Shown here: one piece after another, positions 38,840 through 48,692 of the stretch
Numbering within the stretch: the stretch's first letter is position 1
Layout of the letters: each line of letters opens with the position of its first letter
Source: Prochlorococcaceae cyanobacterium jk18x22bins.40
Lineage (GTDB): Bacteria > Cyanobacteriota > Cyanobacteriia > PCC-6307 > Cyanobiaceae
DNA length: 64,000 bases
Assembly (NCBI GenBank): GCA_022826155.1
Contig: JAJDVL010000023.1
Location: 62,001 to 126,000 of the forward strand
Reading direction: 5' to 3'
Position numbers and translations under genes: made by a program
Notes under the pieces: model-generated
What the model was told of the DNA's origin: nothing
The model's input: only the letters and a program-made list of their open reading frames with translations
The model's database searches: none

Positions 38840-39606
38840 GCAGGGGTATCGGGCTGGTGATCCAGAACCGTTGCCAGGCCACACCAGTCCACGCCATCCG
38901 GCCGGTGGGAAAAGCGCGGTGCATACACCTCGACGCCAGCGGTGCGCGCCATGCGGAACAGCTCTCCATAGCGGGGATCGGCACGGTCACCGGGTGCAAA
39001 GCCGGGGCAGTCGCTGCGATTTACACAGAACAGAAGAACAGCCCGGGCCGTTGGCAACACATCCATAAGTTCTTGCAGGTGCTTCCGACCCCGCGTGGTT
39101 TCCGTATCGGGGAACAAGGCCACTGGCCCTTCGCTCCACGTGGTGTTCTTGATTTCCACATAGACAGGGCGCTCGCCATCCTCCAGCAGCAGGTCAATGC
39201 GGCTCTTTTTCTGGCGGCCGTAGGTCACCTCGCGGCGGATGGTTTCATGGGCGCCAAGCTGGGCATCCATCCTCCCCTGACGGATGGCCTGCTCCAGGAG
39301 ACGGTTGGGCAGGGCGGTGTTGATGCCCACCCACTCGGGCTGCCCCCCATGACCACAGACCTGAATCTGCTCCCAGGTCCAGGCCAGTTTGCGGTGGGGA
39401 CCGGGGTCGTGGCGGATGCGCACCGGGGATCCCACCTGACAGACACCGGTCATGGGACCCGTATTGGGGCAATGGGCCGTCACCTCCGTCCCATCCGCCA
39501 TCCGCACGTCCGCCAGAAAACGCCGATAGCGCCTCAGCAGAATCCCTTCGGTGAGGGGTGCAAAGGACAGCACCTGGCGTGACTGCTCCGTCTCTGTCTG
39601 ACCCAT
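38833..39606 (-). CDS. sfsA: Sugar fermentation stimulation protein SfsA
   Basis: 257 residues. Family motifs: RRYRRFLADVRMADG near 25, TAHCPNTGPMTGV near 45, GRQKKSRIDLLLEDG near 130, VEIKNTTW near 150 and ALFPDTETTRGRKHLQELM near 165. The acidic/lysine pattern is nuclease-like; the role is DNA-binding or nucleolytic and not settled. The frame is open 57 codons upstream, but homology starts at ATG 39606. Divergent from murJ (gap 49 nt). Confidence 0.92.
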   Translation of the reverse strand: MGQTETEQSRQVLSFAPLTEGILLRRYRRFLADVRMADGTEVTAHCPNTGPMTGVCQVGSPVRIRHDPGPHRKLAWTWEQIQVCGHGGQPEWVGINTALPNRLLEQAIRQGRMDAQLGAHETIRREVTYGRQKKSRIDLLLEDGERPVYVEIKNTTWSEGPVALFPDTETTRGRKHLQELMDVLPTARAVLLFCVNRSDCPGFAPGDRADPRYGELFRMARTAGVEVYAPRFSHRPDGVDWCGLATVLDHQPDTPAP

Positions 39607-39655
39607 TCCTGGTCCCTTTGCGCACCCAGCTATCCTGCCCCAACGGCAGTCTCCC

Positions 39656-41293
39656 ATGGTCCACCCCCCACCTGCACGTTCCCTCGGCCGGATCGGGCTG
39701 ATTGTCGGCGCCGCCACCGGTCTGAGCAAACTGGGTGGATTGGTGCGCCAACTGGCCCTGGCGGCCGCCTTCGGCATTGGCCCGGCCTACGATGCCTACA
39801 ACTACGCCTACGTAGTTCCCGGATTCCTGTTCATCCTGCTGGGGGGAATCAACGGACCCTTCCATAGCGCCATGGTCTCGGTCCTGGCCAAGAGGGACCG
39901 TCAACAGGCTCGACGGCTTCTGGAAACCATCAACACCATGGTGGGCACGGTGCTGTTGCTGGTGGCCGTGGCGCTGGTGCTTGGCGCTGATCTCGTCATT
40001 GACGTCACGGCCCCTGGTCTGGCACTGGCCGGGAAGGAGACCATTCGCCAGTTGGCCGTGCTTCAGGTGCGGCTCATGGCGCCCCTGGCCCTGGTGGCCG
40101 GGTTGGTGGGTCTCGGATTTGGCGCCCTCAATGCAGCGGATGCGTTCTGGCTCCCTTCCCTGAGCCCCCTCTTGTCCAGTGTGGCGGTTCTGTCCGGGCT
40201 GGGCTGGCTTTGGTGGAAGCTGGGAGCAGACGTTGGCGCCCCTGAGCAAGCCCTGCTGGGGGGCATCGTTCTCGGTCTCTCCACCACGGTCGGTGGACTT
40301 TTGCAGTGGCTGGTGCAGTTGCCGGCCATGGGTCGCCTGGGGTTGGGCTGGCCACGGCTGCGCTGGCACTGGCGGGATGCGGGGGTATGGGAGGTGTTGC
40401 GGGTCATGGGTCCTGCCACCCTGTCTTCAGGAATGCTCTACATCGCTGTCTTTACAGACCTCTTTTTCGCATCCCTTCTGCCTCGGCAGGGGGTGGCCGC
40501 AGGGTTGGCCTACGCCAATCTGCTGGTGCAAACTCCACTGGGCATTGTCTCCAGCATGGTGCTGGTGCCGCTGCTGCCGGCCCTGTCCCGCCTGGTGAGG
40601 GCCGCCGACGGCGAGGGCTTCCGCAGGCAACTGCGCTGGGGTCTCATGGTGAGCATTGCCGCCATGTTGCCCATGGGCGCCCTGCTCATGGTGCTGGCGG
40701 AACCACTGATCCGCACCATCTATGGCCACGGCGCCTTCGACAGCCGTGCGGCGGAGCTGGTGGGCGCCCTGCTGGTGGCCTATGGACTGGGGATGCCCGC
40801 TTACCTGGCCAGGGACGTGTTGGTGCGGGCCTTTTATGCCTTGGAAGACGCCGTCACCCCCTTTCGTGTTGCGGTGGCGAGCATTGGTCTCAACGTTGTG
40901 CTGGATTGGGGTCTCATAGGGGGACCGACCCCGGCCGGGCCGTTACTGCCCTTCAATTTCGGTGCGGCGGGGCTGGTGCTGGCCACCATGGGTGTGAACA
41001 TGATTGCGGCCCTGGTCCTGATGATCCGCCTGAAGGATCATGGTCGATCCCTGCCTTGGCGGCCGCTGCTGCGGGATGGTCTGGCCCTGCTGCTGGCCAC
41101 CGCCGCGGGGGCTCTGGCGGCCGCGCTGACAAGTCGCCTGGTGGCCTGGCCCCGGGGCGTTGGGGGCGGCGTGCTGGAACTCCTGATCTCTGCCGGTCCG
41201 GGCCTGGTGAGTTACGGCCTTCTGGCCCGGTACCTGCAGGTGGCTGAAGCGGAGGAACTATTGCAACTTCTGCGCCGCCGCCTCAGGGGATGA
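39656..41293 (+). CDS. murJ: Lipid II flippase MurJ/MviN
   Basis: 545 residues with about 14 membrane segments. The opening GLIVGAATGLSKLGGLVRQL and GINGPFHSAMVSVLAKRDRQ are MurJ signatures; ALEDAVTPFRVAVASIGLN occurs near residue 398. It flips the peptidoglycan precursor lipid II across the plasma membrane. It overlaps the stop of the convergent small gene by 11 nt. Confidence 0.94.
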   Translation: MVHPPPARSLGRIGLIVGAATGLSKLGGLVRQLALAAAFGIGPAYDAYNYAYVVPGFLFILLGGINGPFHSAMVSVLAKRDRQQARRLLETINTMVGTVLLLVAVALVLGADLVIDVTAPGLALAGKETIRQLAVLQVRLMAPLALVAGLVGLGFGALNAADAFWLPSLSPLLSSVAVLSGLGWLWWKLGADVGAPEQALLGGIVLGLSTTVGGLLQWLVQLPAMGRLGLGWPRLRWHWRDAGVWEVLRVMGPATLSSGMLYIAVFTDLFFASLLPRQGVAAGLAYANLLVQTPLGIVSSMVLVPLLPALSRLVRAADGEGFRRQLRWGLMVSIAAMLPMGALLMVLAEPLIRTIYGHGAFDSRAAELVGALLVAYGLGMPAYLARDVLVRAFYALEDAVTPFRVAVASIGLNVVLDWGLIGGPTPAGPLLPFNFGAAGLVLATMGVNMIAALVLMIRLKDHGRSLPWRPLLRDGLALLLATAAGALAAALTSRLVAWPRGVGGGVLELLISAGPGLVSYGLLARYLQVAEAEELLQLLRRRLRG

Positions 41294-41543
41294 CCTGCCG
41301 TTGCTCCCGCAATTTGAGGGGAACCTCCAGGCGATTACCCATGAGCTCCACCCCCTCCACGGACAGGATATTGGCTTCGATGCCAAAGGATTTAAAGGCT
41401 GTCTCCAGCTCCTGAATCACGGCTTTCTCCACCTCTGCCTCATGGTCAAGAACGCGACCAATCAGACGGTCTCCCAGTGGTCCAATGCGCTTACGCATCA
41501 CCTCGCGGGTGTTGATGATCTCAATGACCAGCATGACGACCAT
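41283..41543 (-). CDS. Conserved cyanobacterial hypothetical protein, 86 aa
   Basis: A soluble alpha/beta protein whose core LVIEIINTREVMRKRIGPLG is followed by a helical segment and the strand EANILSVEGVELMGNRLEVPLKLRE. I recognise it as a small protein conserved near membrane-protein genes in marine Synechococcus but know no function. ATGs at 41543 and 41534 are both possible starts; the frame is open further upstream into the neighbouring gene. 48 nt after the 76-residue membrane protein, same direction. Confidence 0.7.
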   Translation of the reverse strand: MVVMLVIEIINTREVMRKRIGPLGDRLIGRVLDHEAEVEKAVIQELETAFKSFGIEANILSVEGVELMGNRLEVPLKLREQRQVIP

Positions 41544-41590
41544 GTTGTTGCTGCACAACCCTATCGGCAACGCCAGCCCAGCCCCTGGCT

Positions 41591-41821
41591 TCAGCGAACC
41601 CGCCGTTGCGCCACAACGGCCAGATGAACCAGCAGCGCCAGGAGCCACGCCAGGCTGAACCAGCCCAGGTGGGACCAGGGATGGCGCAACAGTTGCGTGA
41701 ACCAGAGACCGGAATTGAGGGCAGCGTAGAGGGTCCCGTGCAGGGCCAGGTTGACCCGCCGCTCCAAATCCTGATAGCGGGGATCCGCAGGGTCGGGCTC
41801 ACCGAGCCAACGTAAGGGCAT
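41591..41821 (-). CDS. Small two-helix membrane protein
   Basis: 76 residues. It starts MPLRWLGEPDPADPRYQDLE, a soluble amphipathic segment, then two transmembrane stretches (NLALHGTLYAALNSGLWF; HLGWFSLAWLLALLVHLAVV) and a basic end QRRVR. The layout is that of 2TM-domain proteins common in cyanobacteria. Role unknown. Probably one unit with the 86-residue gene. Confidence 0.75.
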   Translation of the reverse strand: MPLRWLGEPDPADPRYQDLERRVNLALHGTLYAALNSGLWFTQLLRHPWSHLGWFSLAWLLALLVHLAVVAQRRVR

Positions 41822-41970
41822 GGTCAGGGCAAAATAACGGCGTGTTCCATTGTCTCAAGACTTACCCTTGGCCATGGCGTCGCCGCCCCGGACTTGACGA
41901 CCGGAACCCGTTGGGTGCATAATTCATTGCCGCCGGGTTGCCGTCAGGCTCCTGGGCACCGCTAACGGCT

Positions 41971-42044
41971 GGGCTTGTAGCTCAGTGGATTAGAGCACCT
42001 GACTACGGATCAGGGTGTCGGGAGTTCGAATCTCTCCAGGCCCG
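41971..42044 (+). tRNA. trnR: tRNA-Arg (ACG)
   Basis: A 74-nt cloverleaf. The acceptor is GGGCTTG (41971-41977) with CAGGCCC (42037-42043), discriminator G. The anticodon stem-loop is CTGACTACGGATCAG with anticodon ACG (A34 becomes inosine), and the T-arm contains GTTCGAATC. CCA is not encoded. Confidence 0.94.
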
Positions 42045-42057
42045 TTCAGCCCTCCTT

Positions 42058-42077
42058 AGCCGCCCCCATAGGCGGCT
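42058..42077 (+). terminator. Short GC hairpin after tRNA-Arg
   Basis: AGCCGCC (42058-42064) pairs perfectly with GGCGGCT (42071-42077) across CCCATA and is followed by TTGGTG. It is 13 nt past the tRNA end and 20 nt before the possible glyA GTG start. The T-run is short, so a weak terminator. Confidence 0.5.
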
Positions 42078-42097
42078 TTGGTGTCTTCAGGGGTGCG

Positions 42098-43408
42098 GTG
42101 CGATTTCCATGTTTCTACCATCGGAAGAGCAACCCATGGAAAGCCTTGTTGAGCCCAACCACGAGCGCCGTCCGCAACCGCTCACTGCTGGAGAGTGATC
42201 CAGACCTGGCCCACCTCGTTGGCCAGGAGGAGCACCGCCAACAGGAGCACATTGAGCTGATTGCCAGTGAGAACTTTGCCTCCAGGGCCGTGATGGAGGC
42301 CCAAGGCACAGTCCTCACCAACAAGTATGCGGAGGGCCTGCCCGGGAAGCGCTACTACGGCGGTTGTGAACACATCGACGCCGTGGAGTCCCTGGCCATC
42401 AGCCGGGCCAAGAGGCTTTTCAAGGCGGAGTGGGCCAACGTGCAGCCCCACAGCGGCGCTCAGGCCAATTTCGCGGTTCTGCTGGCCCTGCTCAAGCCAG
42501 GGGACACCATCCTGGCCCTGGATCTGTCCCATGGCGGCCACCTGACCCACGGCTCACCGGTGAGTGTCTCCGGCAAGTGGTTCCGGGCTGTGCATTACGG
42601 CGTGGATCCAGACACGGAGCGCCTTGACTTTTCCGCCATTCGCCGACTGGCTCTGGAGTGCAAACCCCAGCTCGTCATTTGCGGCTTCTCGGCCTATCCT
42701 CGCATTATCGACTTTGCCGCCTTCCGGGCCGTTGCCGATGAGGTGGGAGCCTGGCTCCTGGCCGATATGGCCCACATTGCCGGACTGGTGGCGGCGGAGG
42801 TCCACCCAAGCCCACTGCCCCACTGCCATGTGGTGACCACCACCACCCACAAAACCCTGCGGGGTCCCCGGGGAGGCCTGATCCTGTGCAACGATCCGGA
42901 TCGGGGCAAGCTGCTGGATAAGGCTGTGTTCCCGGGTTGTCAGGGGGGACCACTGGAGCACGTGATTGCCGCCAAAGCCGCGGCGCTGGGGGAGGCCCTT
43001 GATCCCGGCTTCCGCCGCTACGCCCAGCAGGTGGTCACCAATGCTCAGGCCTTGGCCCAGCGTCTGCAGGAGCGTGGCCTACGGTTGGTGTCAGGGGGAA
43101 CGGACAATCATCTGGTGCTAGTGGACGTGCGCTCCCTGGGCATGACCGGGAAACGGGCTGATGCCTTGATCAGCGAGATGAAAATGGCCGTCAATAAAAA
43201 CACCATTCCCTTTGATCCTGAATCTCCTTTTGTCACCAGTGGGATCCGTCTGGGCACTGCCGCCATGACCACACGGGGTTTTGACGCGGAAGCTTTCCAA
43301 CAGGTGGCGGAGGTCATTGCGGATCGTCTCCAGAACCCGGACAGTGAAGAGGTGCTCCACCGTTGCCGCCGGCGAGTGGAGGAACTGTGTCGTCGTTTTC
43401 CGTTGTAA
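42098..43408 (+). CDS. glyA: Serine hydroxymethyltransferase
   Basis: Up to 436 residues. [37 protein letters not shown] and the PLP-lysine motif [16 protein letters not shown] (Lys near 251) are diagnostic. It interconverts serine and glycine, supplying C1-tetrahydrofolate. The start is uncertain: GTG 42098 gives about 20 residues without homology, while TTG 42146 or 42149 would give (M)[17 protein letters not shown]. An ATG at 42136 is in another frame and stops after 20 codons. Confidence 0.93.
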   Translation: MRFPCFYHRKSNPWKALLSPTTSAVRNRSLLESDPDLAHLVGQEEHRQQEHIELIASENFASRAVMEAQGTVLTNKYAEGLPGKRYYGGCEHIDAVESLAISRAKRLFKAEWANVQPHSGAQANFAVLLALLKPGDTILALDLSHGGHLTHGSPVSVSGKWFRAVHYGVDPDTERLDFSAIRRLALECKPQLVICGFSAYPRIIDFAAFRAVADEVGAWLLADMAHIAGLVAAEVHPSPLPHCHVVTTTTHKTLRGPRGGLILCNDPDRGKLLDKAVFPGCQGGPLEHVIAAKAAALGEALDPGFRRYAQQVVTNAQALAQRLQERGLRLVSGGTDNHLVLVDVRSLGMTGKRADALISEMKMAVNKNTIPFDPESPFVTSGIRLGTAAMTTRGFDAEAFQQVAEVIADRLQNPDSEEVLHRCRRRVEELCRRFPL

Positions 43409-43413
43409 GTCCT

Positions 43414-44601
43414 GTGTCCATAGTCTCTACCAGCGCTGCCAACCCCTGGAGCTTCAGCCTGTTGGTGTTCGGTCTTTCCGTGCTGATCACCACCCTGCTG
43501 GCGCCGCTGGTGCGGGGGGTGGGATTGCGACTCGGCCTCACGGACCAGCCCGATACCCGCAAGCAACACAAAACACCCGTCGTGCGCATCGGGGGAATCG
43601 CCATGGTGCTGGGGTTCACGCTGGCCTTGGCTGTGACCTGGGCCTGCGGAGCCTTTGGCGTCCTGCCCAGGAATCAGGAGACGCTCATCTGGGCAGCCAT
43701 CTGGGGATCACTGGCGTTTTTCTGCATTGGCCTGGCTGACGATCTGCTCTCGTTGCCTCCCCTGCCCCGGCTCTCCATGCAGTTCCTGGTGGCAACGGTG
43801 GCGTGGGAAGCGGGCATCCGCATCACTGCCGTGAACCTCCATCTGGGGGGCCACGTGCTGCAATTCTCCGCGGGTTTCAGTTTGCTGGTGACGGTGCTGT
43901 GGCTGGCGGGCATCACCAACGCCATCAACTGGATTGACGGGCTCGACGGTTTGGCCGCAGGAGTGGGTGGCATCGCGGCGATGGGCCTCACGGTTGTCAC
44001 CTTCTACGTGAACGACCAGGTTGCCCTGGCCCCCACCCTGCTGGCCGCAGCCCTGGCGGGAACCTGCCTGGGATTTTTGCGCCATAACCTGAATCCGGCC
44101 CAGATTTTCATGGGGGATGGGGGGTCCTACTTTCTCGGCTTTGCCTTGGCCTCCATCAGCATCATTGGCCCAGCCAAGGAGTTCACCGGGGTCAGCCTTC
44201 TGCTGCCCCTGATGATTCTCTTTCTGCCCCTGGCGGATATGTCTGCCGTGATGATGGGCCGGGTGCGGGCCGGGTGCTCCCCCTTTTACCCGGATCGACG
44301 TCATCTGCATCACCGGTTGCTACGGGCAGGGTTCAGCCACCGGCACACCGTCTTTCTGATCTATGCCGTCACCCAGTGGCTGGCCTGCCTGGCCCTGGTG
44401 GTGGCCAACGTGGGCAACCGCTTCCTCTGGCTGAGCCTGGCGACAGCCTTGCTCGTCTGGCTGCTCCTGCGCAGTGGCCAGACCCAGACGGCGCCCCGGA
44501 GCCGTGGTGAAGACTCCAGGGGTGGGGTGGCGGCCCATGGTGCCGTAGGCCAGTCTGCCAAGACGCTTGTATCCCAACGCAACCCCGCCCATGGCCCCTG
44601 A
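43414..44601 (+). CDS. Undecaprenyl-phosphate GlcNAc-1-phosphate transferase (WecA/MraY family)
   Basis: 395 residues with about eleven membrane segments. Family motifs: [20 protein letters not shown] near 40, [10 protein letters not shown] near 105, the [12 protein letters not shown] motif near 175, [13 protein letters not shown] near 235 and the [14 protein letters not shown] loop near 295. It starts lipid-linked glycans for O-antigen or exopolysaccharide. Start at GTG 43414, six bases after glyA; earlier starts lie inside glyA. It overlaps cinA by 11 nt. Confidence 0.9.
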   Translation: MSIVSTSAANPWSFSLLVFGLSVLITTLLAPLVRGVGLRLGLTDQPDTRKQHKTPVVRIGGIAMVLGFTLALAVTWACGAFGVLPRNQETLIWAAIWGSLAFFCIGLADDLLSLPPLPRLSMQFLVATVAWEAGIRITAVNLHLGGHVLQFSAGFSLLVTVLWLAGITNAINWIDGLDGLAAGVGGIAAMGLTVVTFYVNDQVALAPTLLAAALAGTCLGFLRHNLNPAQIFMGDGGSYFLGFALASISIIGPAKEFTGVSLLLPLMILFLPLADMSAVMMGRVRAGCSPFYPDRRHLHHRLLRAGFSHRHTVFLIYAVTQWLACLALVVANVGNRFLWLSLATALLVWLLLRSGQTQTAPRSRGEDSRGGVAAHGAVGQSAKTLVSQRNPAHGP

Positions 44602-45889
44602 TCGGGACCACCCCAGGGAAGGGGCAGAGGTGCTCTGCATCGGTAGCGAACTGCTACTGGGCAACATCCTCAACAGCAATGCCCGCTGGCTGGCGGAAGC
44701 CTTGGCGGCCCTGGGCATTCCTCATTTTCGCCAGACGGTGGTAGGGGACAACGGACAACGGCTGCAGGAGGCGGTGCGGGAGGCAAGTCGTCGCTGTCGT
44801 CTGCTCATCACCACCGGTGGGCTGGGCCCCACCACCGACGATCTCACCGCCCAGGCCATTGCCGATTGCTTTGGTCAATCCCTGGAGCTGCGGGAAGACG
44901 TGCTGGCCACCATCATGGCCCGCTACAAGGCCAGGAGGGGGCAGCCGATCCCGGCCAGCAACCGCAAGCAGGCCCTGCTGCCCAAGGGCGCCATAGTCAT
45001 TCCCAATCCCACCGGCACCGCGCCAGGGATGATCTGGGAGCCACGGCCGGGTTTCGTGGTTCTCACCTTCCCCGGTGTGCCCGCTGAACTGCACGCCATG
45101 TGGCGTCAAACCGTCGGTCCCTGGCTGCGGCAACGGTCCTATGGCCGCGGCGTGGTGCTGAGCCGCATCCTGCGGTTCTGGGGGGCGAGCGAGTCCCGGC
45201 TGGCGGAGGCTGCCGCCGCTGAGTTGGCCCAAACCAATCCCACCGTTGCCCCCTATGCCGGCACGGGCGAGGTGAAGCTCAGGATTACAGCCAGCGCGGA
45301 GACCAGCCAGGGAGCCGAAGCCCTGATCGCCCCCACCCAGGCACGGCTCATGAATCTGGGGGGCAGTAGCGCCTACGGCTGTGATGACGACAACATGGCC
45401 AGTGTGGTGCTGAAGGTCTTGATGGAGCGCCAGGAAACCGTGGCCACGGCGGAGTCCTGCACCGGTGGCGCGGTGGCTGCCGCCCTCACCGCTGTGCCCG
45501 GCAGTTCAGCCGTTGTGCTGGGGGGCATCGTGGCCTATGCCAATGCCGTCAAGCACAAGCTGCTGGGTGTGTCCACCACTGACCTGGAGCGCCATGGGGC
45601 TGTGAGTCCATCGGTCGCCAAGGCCATGGCCGTCGGGGTGCGCCAGCACCTGGGGGCGGACTGGGGCGTGGCGGTGACCGGGATTGCAGGACCCGGCGGC
45701 GGAAGCGCCAGCAAACCCGTGGGGTTTGTGGTGTTTGCCGTGGCCAGTGGACAGGGCGTCATCACGGTCACCAGGCGATTGAACGCCAGCCGTGGCCGCC
45801 ACTGGATCCAGGCCGTCAGTGTGGGCACCAGTCTGGATCTGCTGCGTCGCCAACTGTTAGGCCTCAGCCTGGAAAATCCCTGGGTTTAA
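44591..45889 (+). CDS. cinA: CinA-like protein (nicotinamide-nucleotide amidase type)
   Basis: 432 residues. An N-terminal molybdopterin-binding-like COG1058 domain ([38 protein letters not shown]) spans about 1-250. The C-terminal amidase domain has [20 protein letters not shown] near 292 and [17 protein letters not shown] near 368. CinA recycles pyridine nucleotides by deamidating NMN. Starts at ATG 44591 inside the end of the upstream transferase. Confidence 0.93.
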   Translation: MAPDRDHPREGAEVLCIGSELLLGNILNSNARWLAEALAALGIPHFRQTVVGDNGQRLQEAVREASRRCRLLITTGGLGPTTDDLTAQAIADCFGQSLELREDVLATIMARYKARRGQPIPASNRKQALLPKGAIVIPNPTGTAPGMIWEPRPGFVVLTFPGVPAELHAMWRQTVGPWLRQRSYGRGVVLSRILRFWGASESRLAEAAAAELAQTNPTVAPYAGTGEVKLRITASAETSQGAEALIAPTQARLMNLGGSSAYGCDDDNMASVVLKVLMERQETVATAESCTGGAVAAALTAVPGSSAVVLGGIVAYANAVKHKLLGVSTTDLERHGAVSPSVAKAMAVGVRQHLGADWGVAVTGIAGPGGGSASKPVGFVVFAVASGQGVITVTRRLNASRGRHWIQAVSVGTSLDLLRRQLLGLSLENPWV

Positions 45890-45902
45890 CTTTGAAGGGT
45901 GA

Positions 45903-46166
45903 CTAACGCACCGTCTCCAGACTCACCGCCGCCGGGTGGATCAGGACAATGCTCTGGCGCTGCACCAGCAGCGGCTCCTGGCCCTCGTGCAGTTGCAAGG
46001 CCAGCGCCATGGGGTCTTGCCAGAGCAGTTGACCCTGCAGCCGTTGGCCATGATGGAGCACCATCACCAGGACCTGCTGCCGGCGGATCCACTGCTGCAC
46101 CAGACGGATGCTGGGCAAGGTGGAGTCGAAGGGGACCACGTTGGGTCCGGGGGTGTTGTCAAGCAA
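45903..46166 (-). CDS. hfq: Hfq-like Sm protein, cyanobacterial type
   Basis: Up to 87 residues. The core TLPSIRLVQQWIRRQQVLVM then GQRLQGQLLWQDPMALALQL and QRQSIVLIHP follows the divergent cyanobacterial Hfq (LPS-R-VQ...G-L-WQDP...R-AI--I-P). In Synechocystis this Hfq lacks the usual RNA surface and acts with PilB in motility. No ATG fits: TTG 46166 or GTG 46139 are the start candidates. Adjacent to moaE (gap 52 nt). Confidence 0.75.
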   Translation of the reverse strand: MLDNTPGPNVVPFDSTLPSIRLVQQWIRRQQVLVMVLHHGQRLQGQLLWQDPMALALQLHEGQEPLLVQRQSIVLIHPAAVSLETVR

Positions 46167-46218
46167 TGGGGGATGTTGCGGGAGGACGCGTCAAGCCCAT
46201 GGTTCCCACTGCAAGCCG

Positions 46219-46677
46219 TCACCTTTTCGGGCGGGCGGCGGCAGCCTTCATGCCGTAGGCCCGATTGCCGGACACCCAGCGTTCCCCGGTTTGGCCCAGT
46301 TCTTTTTTCCAGAAGGGGGCACGGTGCTTCAGGGCTTCCAGGATTGCCTGGCAACTGGCCAGGGCCGGACCACGCCCATCTCCTGCCGTGGCCACCAGCA
46401 CAATGGTCTCCCCCACCGCCACGGCGCCCACCCGATGCCACACCAGGGCCGCGACGGCGTCGTGGCGCACCAGTTCCTCACGGCAGATGGTTTTGAGCAT
46501 GGCTTCCGTCATGCCCGGGTAGTGCTCCAGCCAAAGGCCCCGCAGAGGCGCCCCATCCACGCCTGTGCCCCGCACCCGACCGATGAATTGCGCCTGGGCC
46601 GCATCGTTGCGCCCCCAGACCGACAACGCTTCCAGAGGATCGAAGGGGTTCTCCAGCAGCCGGACGGTAATGTTCAT
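46219..46677 (-). CDS. moaE: Molybdopterin synthase catalytic subunit
   Basis: 152 residues. LWLEHYPGMTEAMLKTICRE (about 48-67), VWHRVGAVAVGETIVLVAT (about 79-97) and the catalytic Lys segment LKHRAPFWKKELGQTGERWV (about 116-135) are MoaE signatures. With MoaD it turns cPMP into molybdopterin. The family Lys and Arg residues are retained. No other molybdenum cofactor gene is in the window. Confidence 0.93.
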   Translation of the reverse strand: MNITVRLLENPFDPLEALSVWGRNDAAQAQFIGRVRGTGVDGAPLRGLWLEHYPGMTEAMLKTICREELVRHDAVAALVWHRVGAVAVGETIVLVATAGDGRGPALASCQAILEALKHRAPFWKKELGQTGERWVSGNRAYGMKAAAARPKR

Positions 46678-46695
46678 TCCTTAATATTGCTGTTA

Positions 46696-48690
46696 CTATC
46701 CCGTGTAGAGGGCGTCAATCCGGGCTTGGTGGGTGGTGGCGATGCGGTCTCGCCGCTGTTTGAGGGTTTGGGTGAGCAGGCCGTTGTCCATGGTGAAGGG
46801 GTCCACAAAGGCCAGGGCGCTGAGGCGCTCCTCCCGCCGTGAACCACGGCGCTGGGCCAGCAACTGGTTCAGTTCGCGGCGCAATACGGGCATGAGGTTG
46901 GTTGGTTCTGCAGGCCATTTTTCCTTCAGGGCTGGCTCATCGAGTACCACCAGGGCCGCCAAGGTGCGGCGATCCTGGCCCACCACCATCACCTGCTGCA
47001 CCAGGGGATGGGCCAGGAGAGCATCTTCCAAGGGCGTAGGTTCAATGTTTTCCCCGTTGGCCAGCACAATGGTGTCCTTGGCGCGGCCTGTGATCATCAG
47101 AGAACCATCCCGGAGCAGGTAACCCAGATCACCGGTGTCAAACCAGTTCTCCCCATCCAGCACCTGAGCGGTGGCTTCAGGCCGCCTCAGGTAGCCCCCC
47201 ATCACCTGTGGACCCCGGGCTTGCACAATCCCCGTTTGTTCCCAACCCATCACCTCCCGGGGACCCATGGTCCGGTCCGTAGCCACAATGCGGATTTCCG
47301 TGCCGGGCAGGGGCTGGCCAGCACTACCCCGCCGATTCCGCCAGGGGCGCCGCGCCGTGAGCACAGGGCTGGTTTCCGTGAGGCCATAGCCCACCAACAG
47401 CTCAATTCCCACTGCCTCGAAGAAGCCGTCCACAGATGGGCTCAGGGCACCGCCGCCACTGATGGCAAGGCGCAACCGATCCCCCACCAGCTTTTGACGC
47501 ACCTTGGGCCAGAGCAGCACCTCCGCCAGCCGGTGAAGGGGGAAGCTCACAGCCGCCAGCACCAAGCCCGACAGCCGCCGGGCAGGATCGCAGGGAATGG
47601 GGTGAAGATTCCGCCAGGCTCGCCACTGTCCACAATGGGAACGGCTGCAAGCCAAGGCAAAATGCACCAGATTGCGGCGACTTGGCGGCGCCTGGCGCAG
47701 GACATTGTCAAAGCCCTCCTGAATTTTTTCCCAGAGGCGCGGCACGCTAGTGAGGAAGTGGGGCCGCACGTTTTGCAAATCTTTCCCAAGATCACGGATG
47801 GTGGTATAAAATTGGCGGCAACCACAACTGAGGAGAAAATATCCAGCCGCCCGTTCATAAGAATGCCAAATGGGCAACACGCTGAGGGACCGTTCCCCCG
47901 GATTGGGTTGAACCGCCACGATCAGTTGCTGGATCAGGTAGATCAGGTTCCGGTGCCGCAGGGGCACCCCCTTGGGTCGGCCCGTGGTCCCCGAGGTGTA
48001 GAGGATGGTGGCCACGGCCTCGCCACTGAGCACCGCAGCCTTCCGGACGGAATTGCCCTGGGCCCGTTGCTGCAACCGGGACCATGACAGCAGCGGCACC
48101 GGGGTTCCGTCGGAGCGTGGCCGCTGGTGAGGCCACGCAAGTTCGGCAGGGTGCGGCTCATCCGTGAGCAACACCACAAAACGCAACTGCTGCCAGACGC
48201 GGTCACTGAGGGGCTGGCCTTGCAGACGCTCCAGCAGGGCCTGGTCTTGCAAAATCAGGCCACAGGCGTTGCAGTCCTCGATGATGTAATGCAGCTCCTC
48301 CACGGGAGCCGCGGAGCCTCGCACAGCGTCAGCAGCCCCACAGCTCATCACTGCCTGGTCCGCAATGAGCCAGCGGGGACCGTTGTCTGCCAAAAGCGCC
48401 ACCACGTCATCGCCCCCCAGACCCAAGCTTTGCAGGGCTGTGCGGGTTGTGTCGATGGCCGCCTCCAGCTCGGCAAAGGTGAAGGTCTCGGGTGGTGTGG
48501 CGTGGGGCGCGTTCAACGCCTCAAGGGGACCATGGCGGCGAGCCAGCTCCGGCCAGAGGTCGTGGAGTTGCTTCAACCCGCTCCAGTCGGGTCCAGACTT
48601 CTGTGCGCGTACATCAGCCCGGGTTGCCTGCCAGGCAACGTGGGCCTTGGATTGGCTGCTCATCCCAGGGAACGTCGGCACATGAGCCAT
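46696..48690 (-). CDS. aas: Long-chain acyl-CoA/acyl-ACP synthetase (AMP-forming)
   Basis: 664 residues. The P-loop is ATILYTSGTTGRPKGVPLRH near 228, then LPIWHSYERAAGYF, the VGYGLTETSPVL adenylate motif near 430, WFDTGDLGYL near 510 and ANGENIEP near 540. Cyanobacterial members of this family recycle free fatty acids onto ACP. ATG 48690 follows the lipB stop directly (TAGTGATG); GTG 48693 or ATG 48663 are alternatives. Translationally coupled with lipB. Confidence 0.93.
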   Translation of the reverse strand: MAHVPTFPGMSSQSKAHVAWQATRADVRAQKSGPDWSGLKQLHDLWPELARRHGPLEALNAPHATPPETFTFAELEAAIDTTRTALQSLGLGGDDVVALLADNGPRWLIADQAVMSCGAADAVRGSAAPVEELHYIIEDCNACGLILQDQALLERLQGQPLSDRVWQQLRFVVLLTDEPHPAELAWPHQRPRSDGTPVPLLSWSRLQQRAQGNSVRKAAVLSGEAVATILYTSGTTGRPKGVPLRHRNLIYLIQQLIVAVQPNPGERSLSVLPIWHSYERAAGYFLLSCGCRQFYTTIRDLGKDLQNVRPHFLTSVPRLWEKIQEGFDNVLRQAPPSRRNLVHFALACSRSHCGQWRAWRNLHPIPCDPARRLSGLVLAAVSFPLHRLAEVLLWPKVRQKLVGDRLRLAISGGGALSPSVDGFFEAVGIELLVGYGLTETSPVLTARRPWRNRRGSAGQPLPGTEIRIVATDRTMGPREVMGWEQTGIVQARGPQVMGGYLRRPEATAQVLDGENWFDTGDLGYLLRDGSLMITGRAKDTIVLANGENIEPTPLEDALLAHPLVQQVMVVGQDRRTLAALVVLDEPALKEKWPAEPTNLMPVLRRELNQLLAQRRGSRREERLSALAFVDPFTMDNGLLTQTLKQRRDRIATTHQARIDALYTG

Positions 48691-48692
48691 CA

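Noticed and set aside
42136-42198. 20-codon frame [12 protein letters not shown]... before glyA as a leader peptide or true glyA start
   Set aside because: Wrong frame for glyA, no homology and no attenuator structure; I cannot support it beyond noting the uncertain glyA start.
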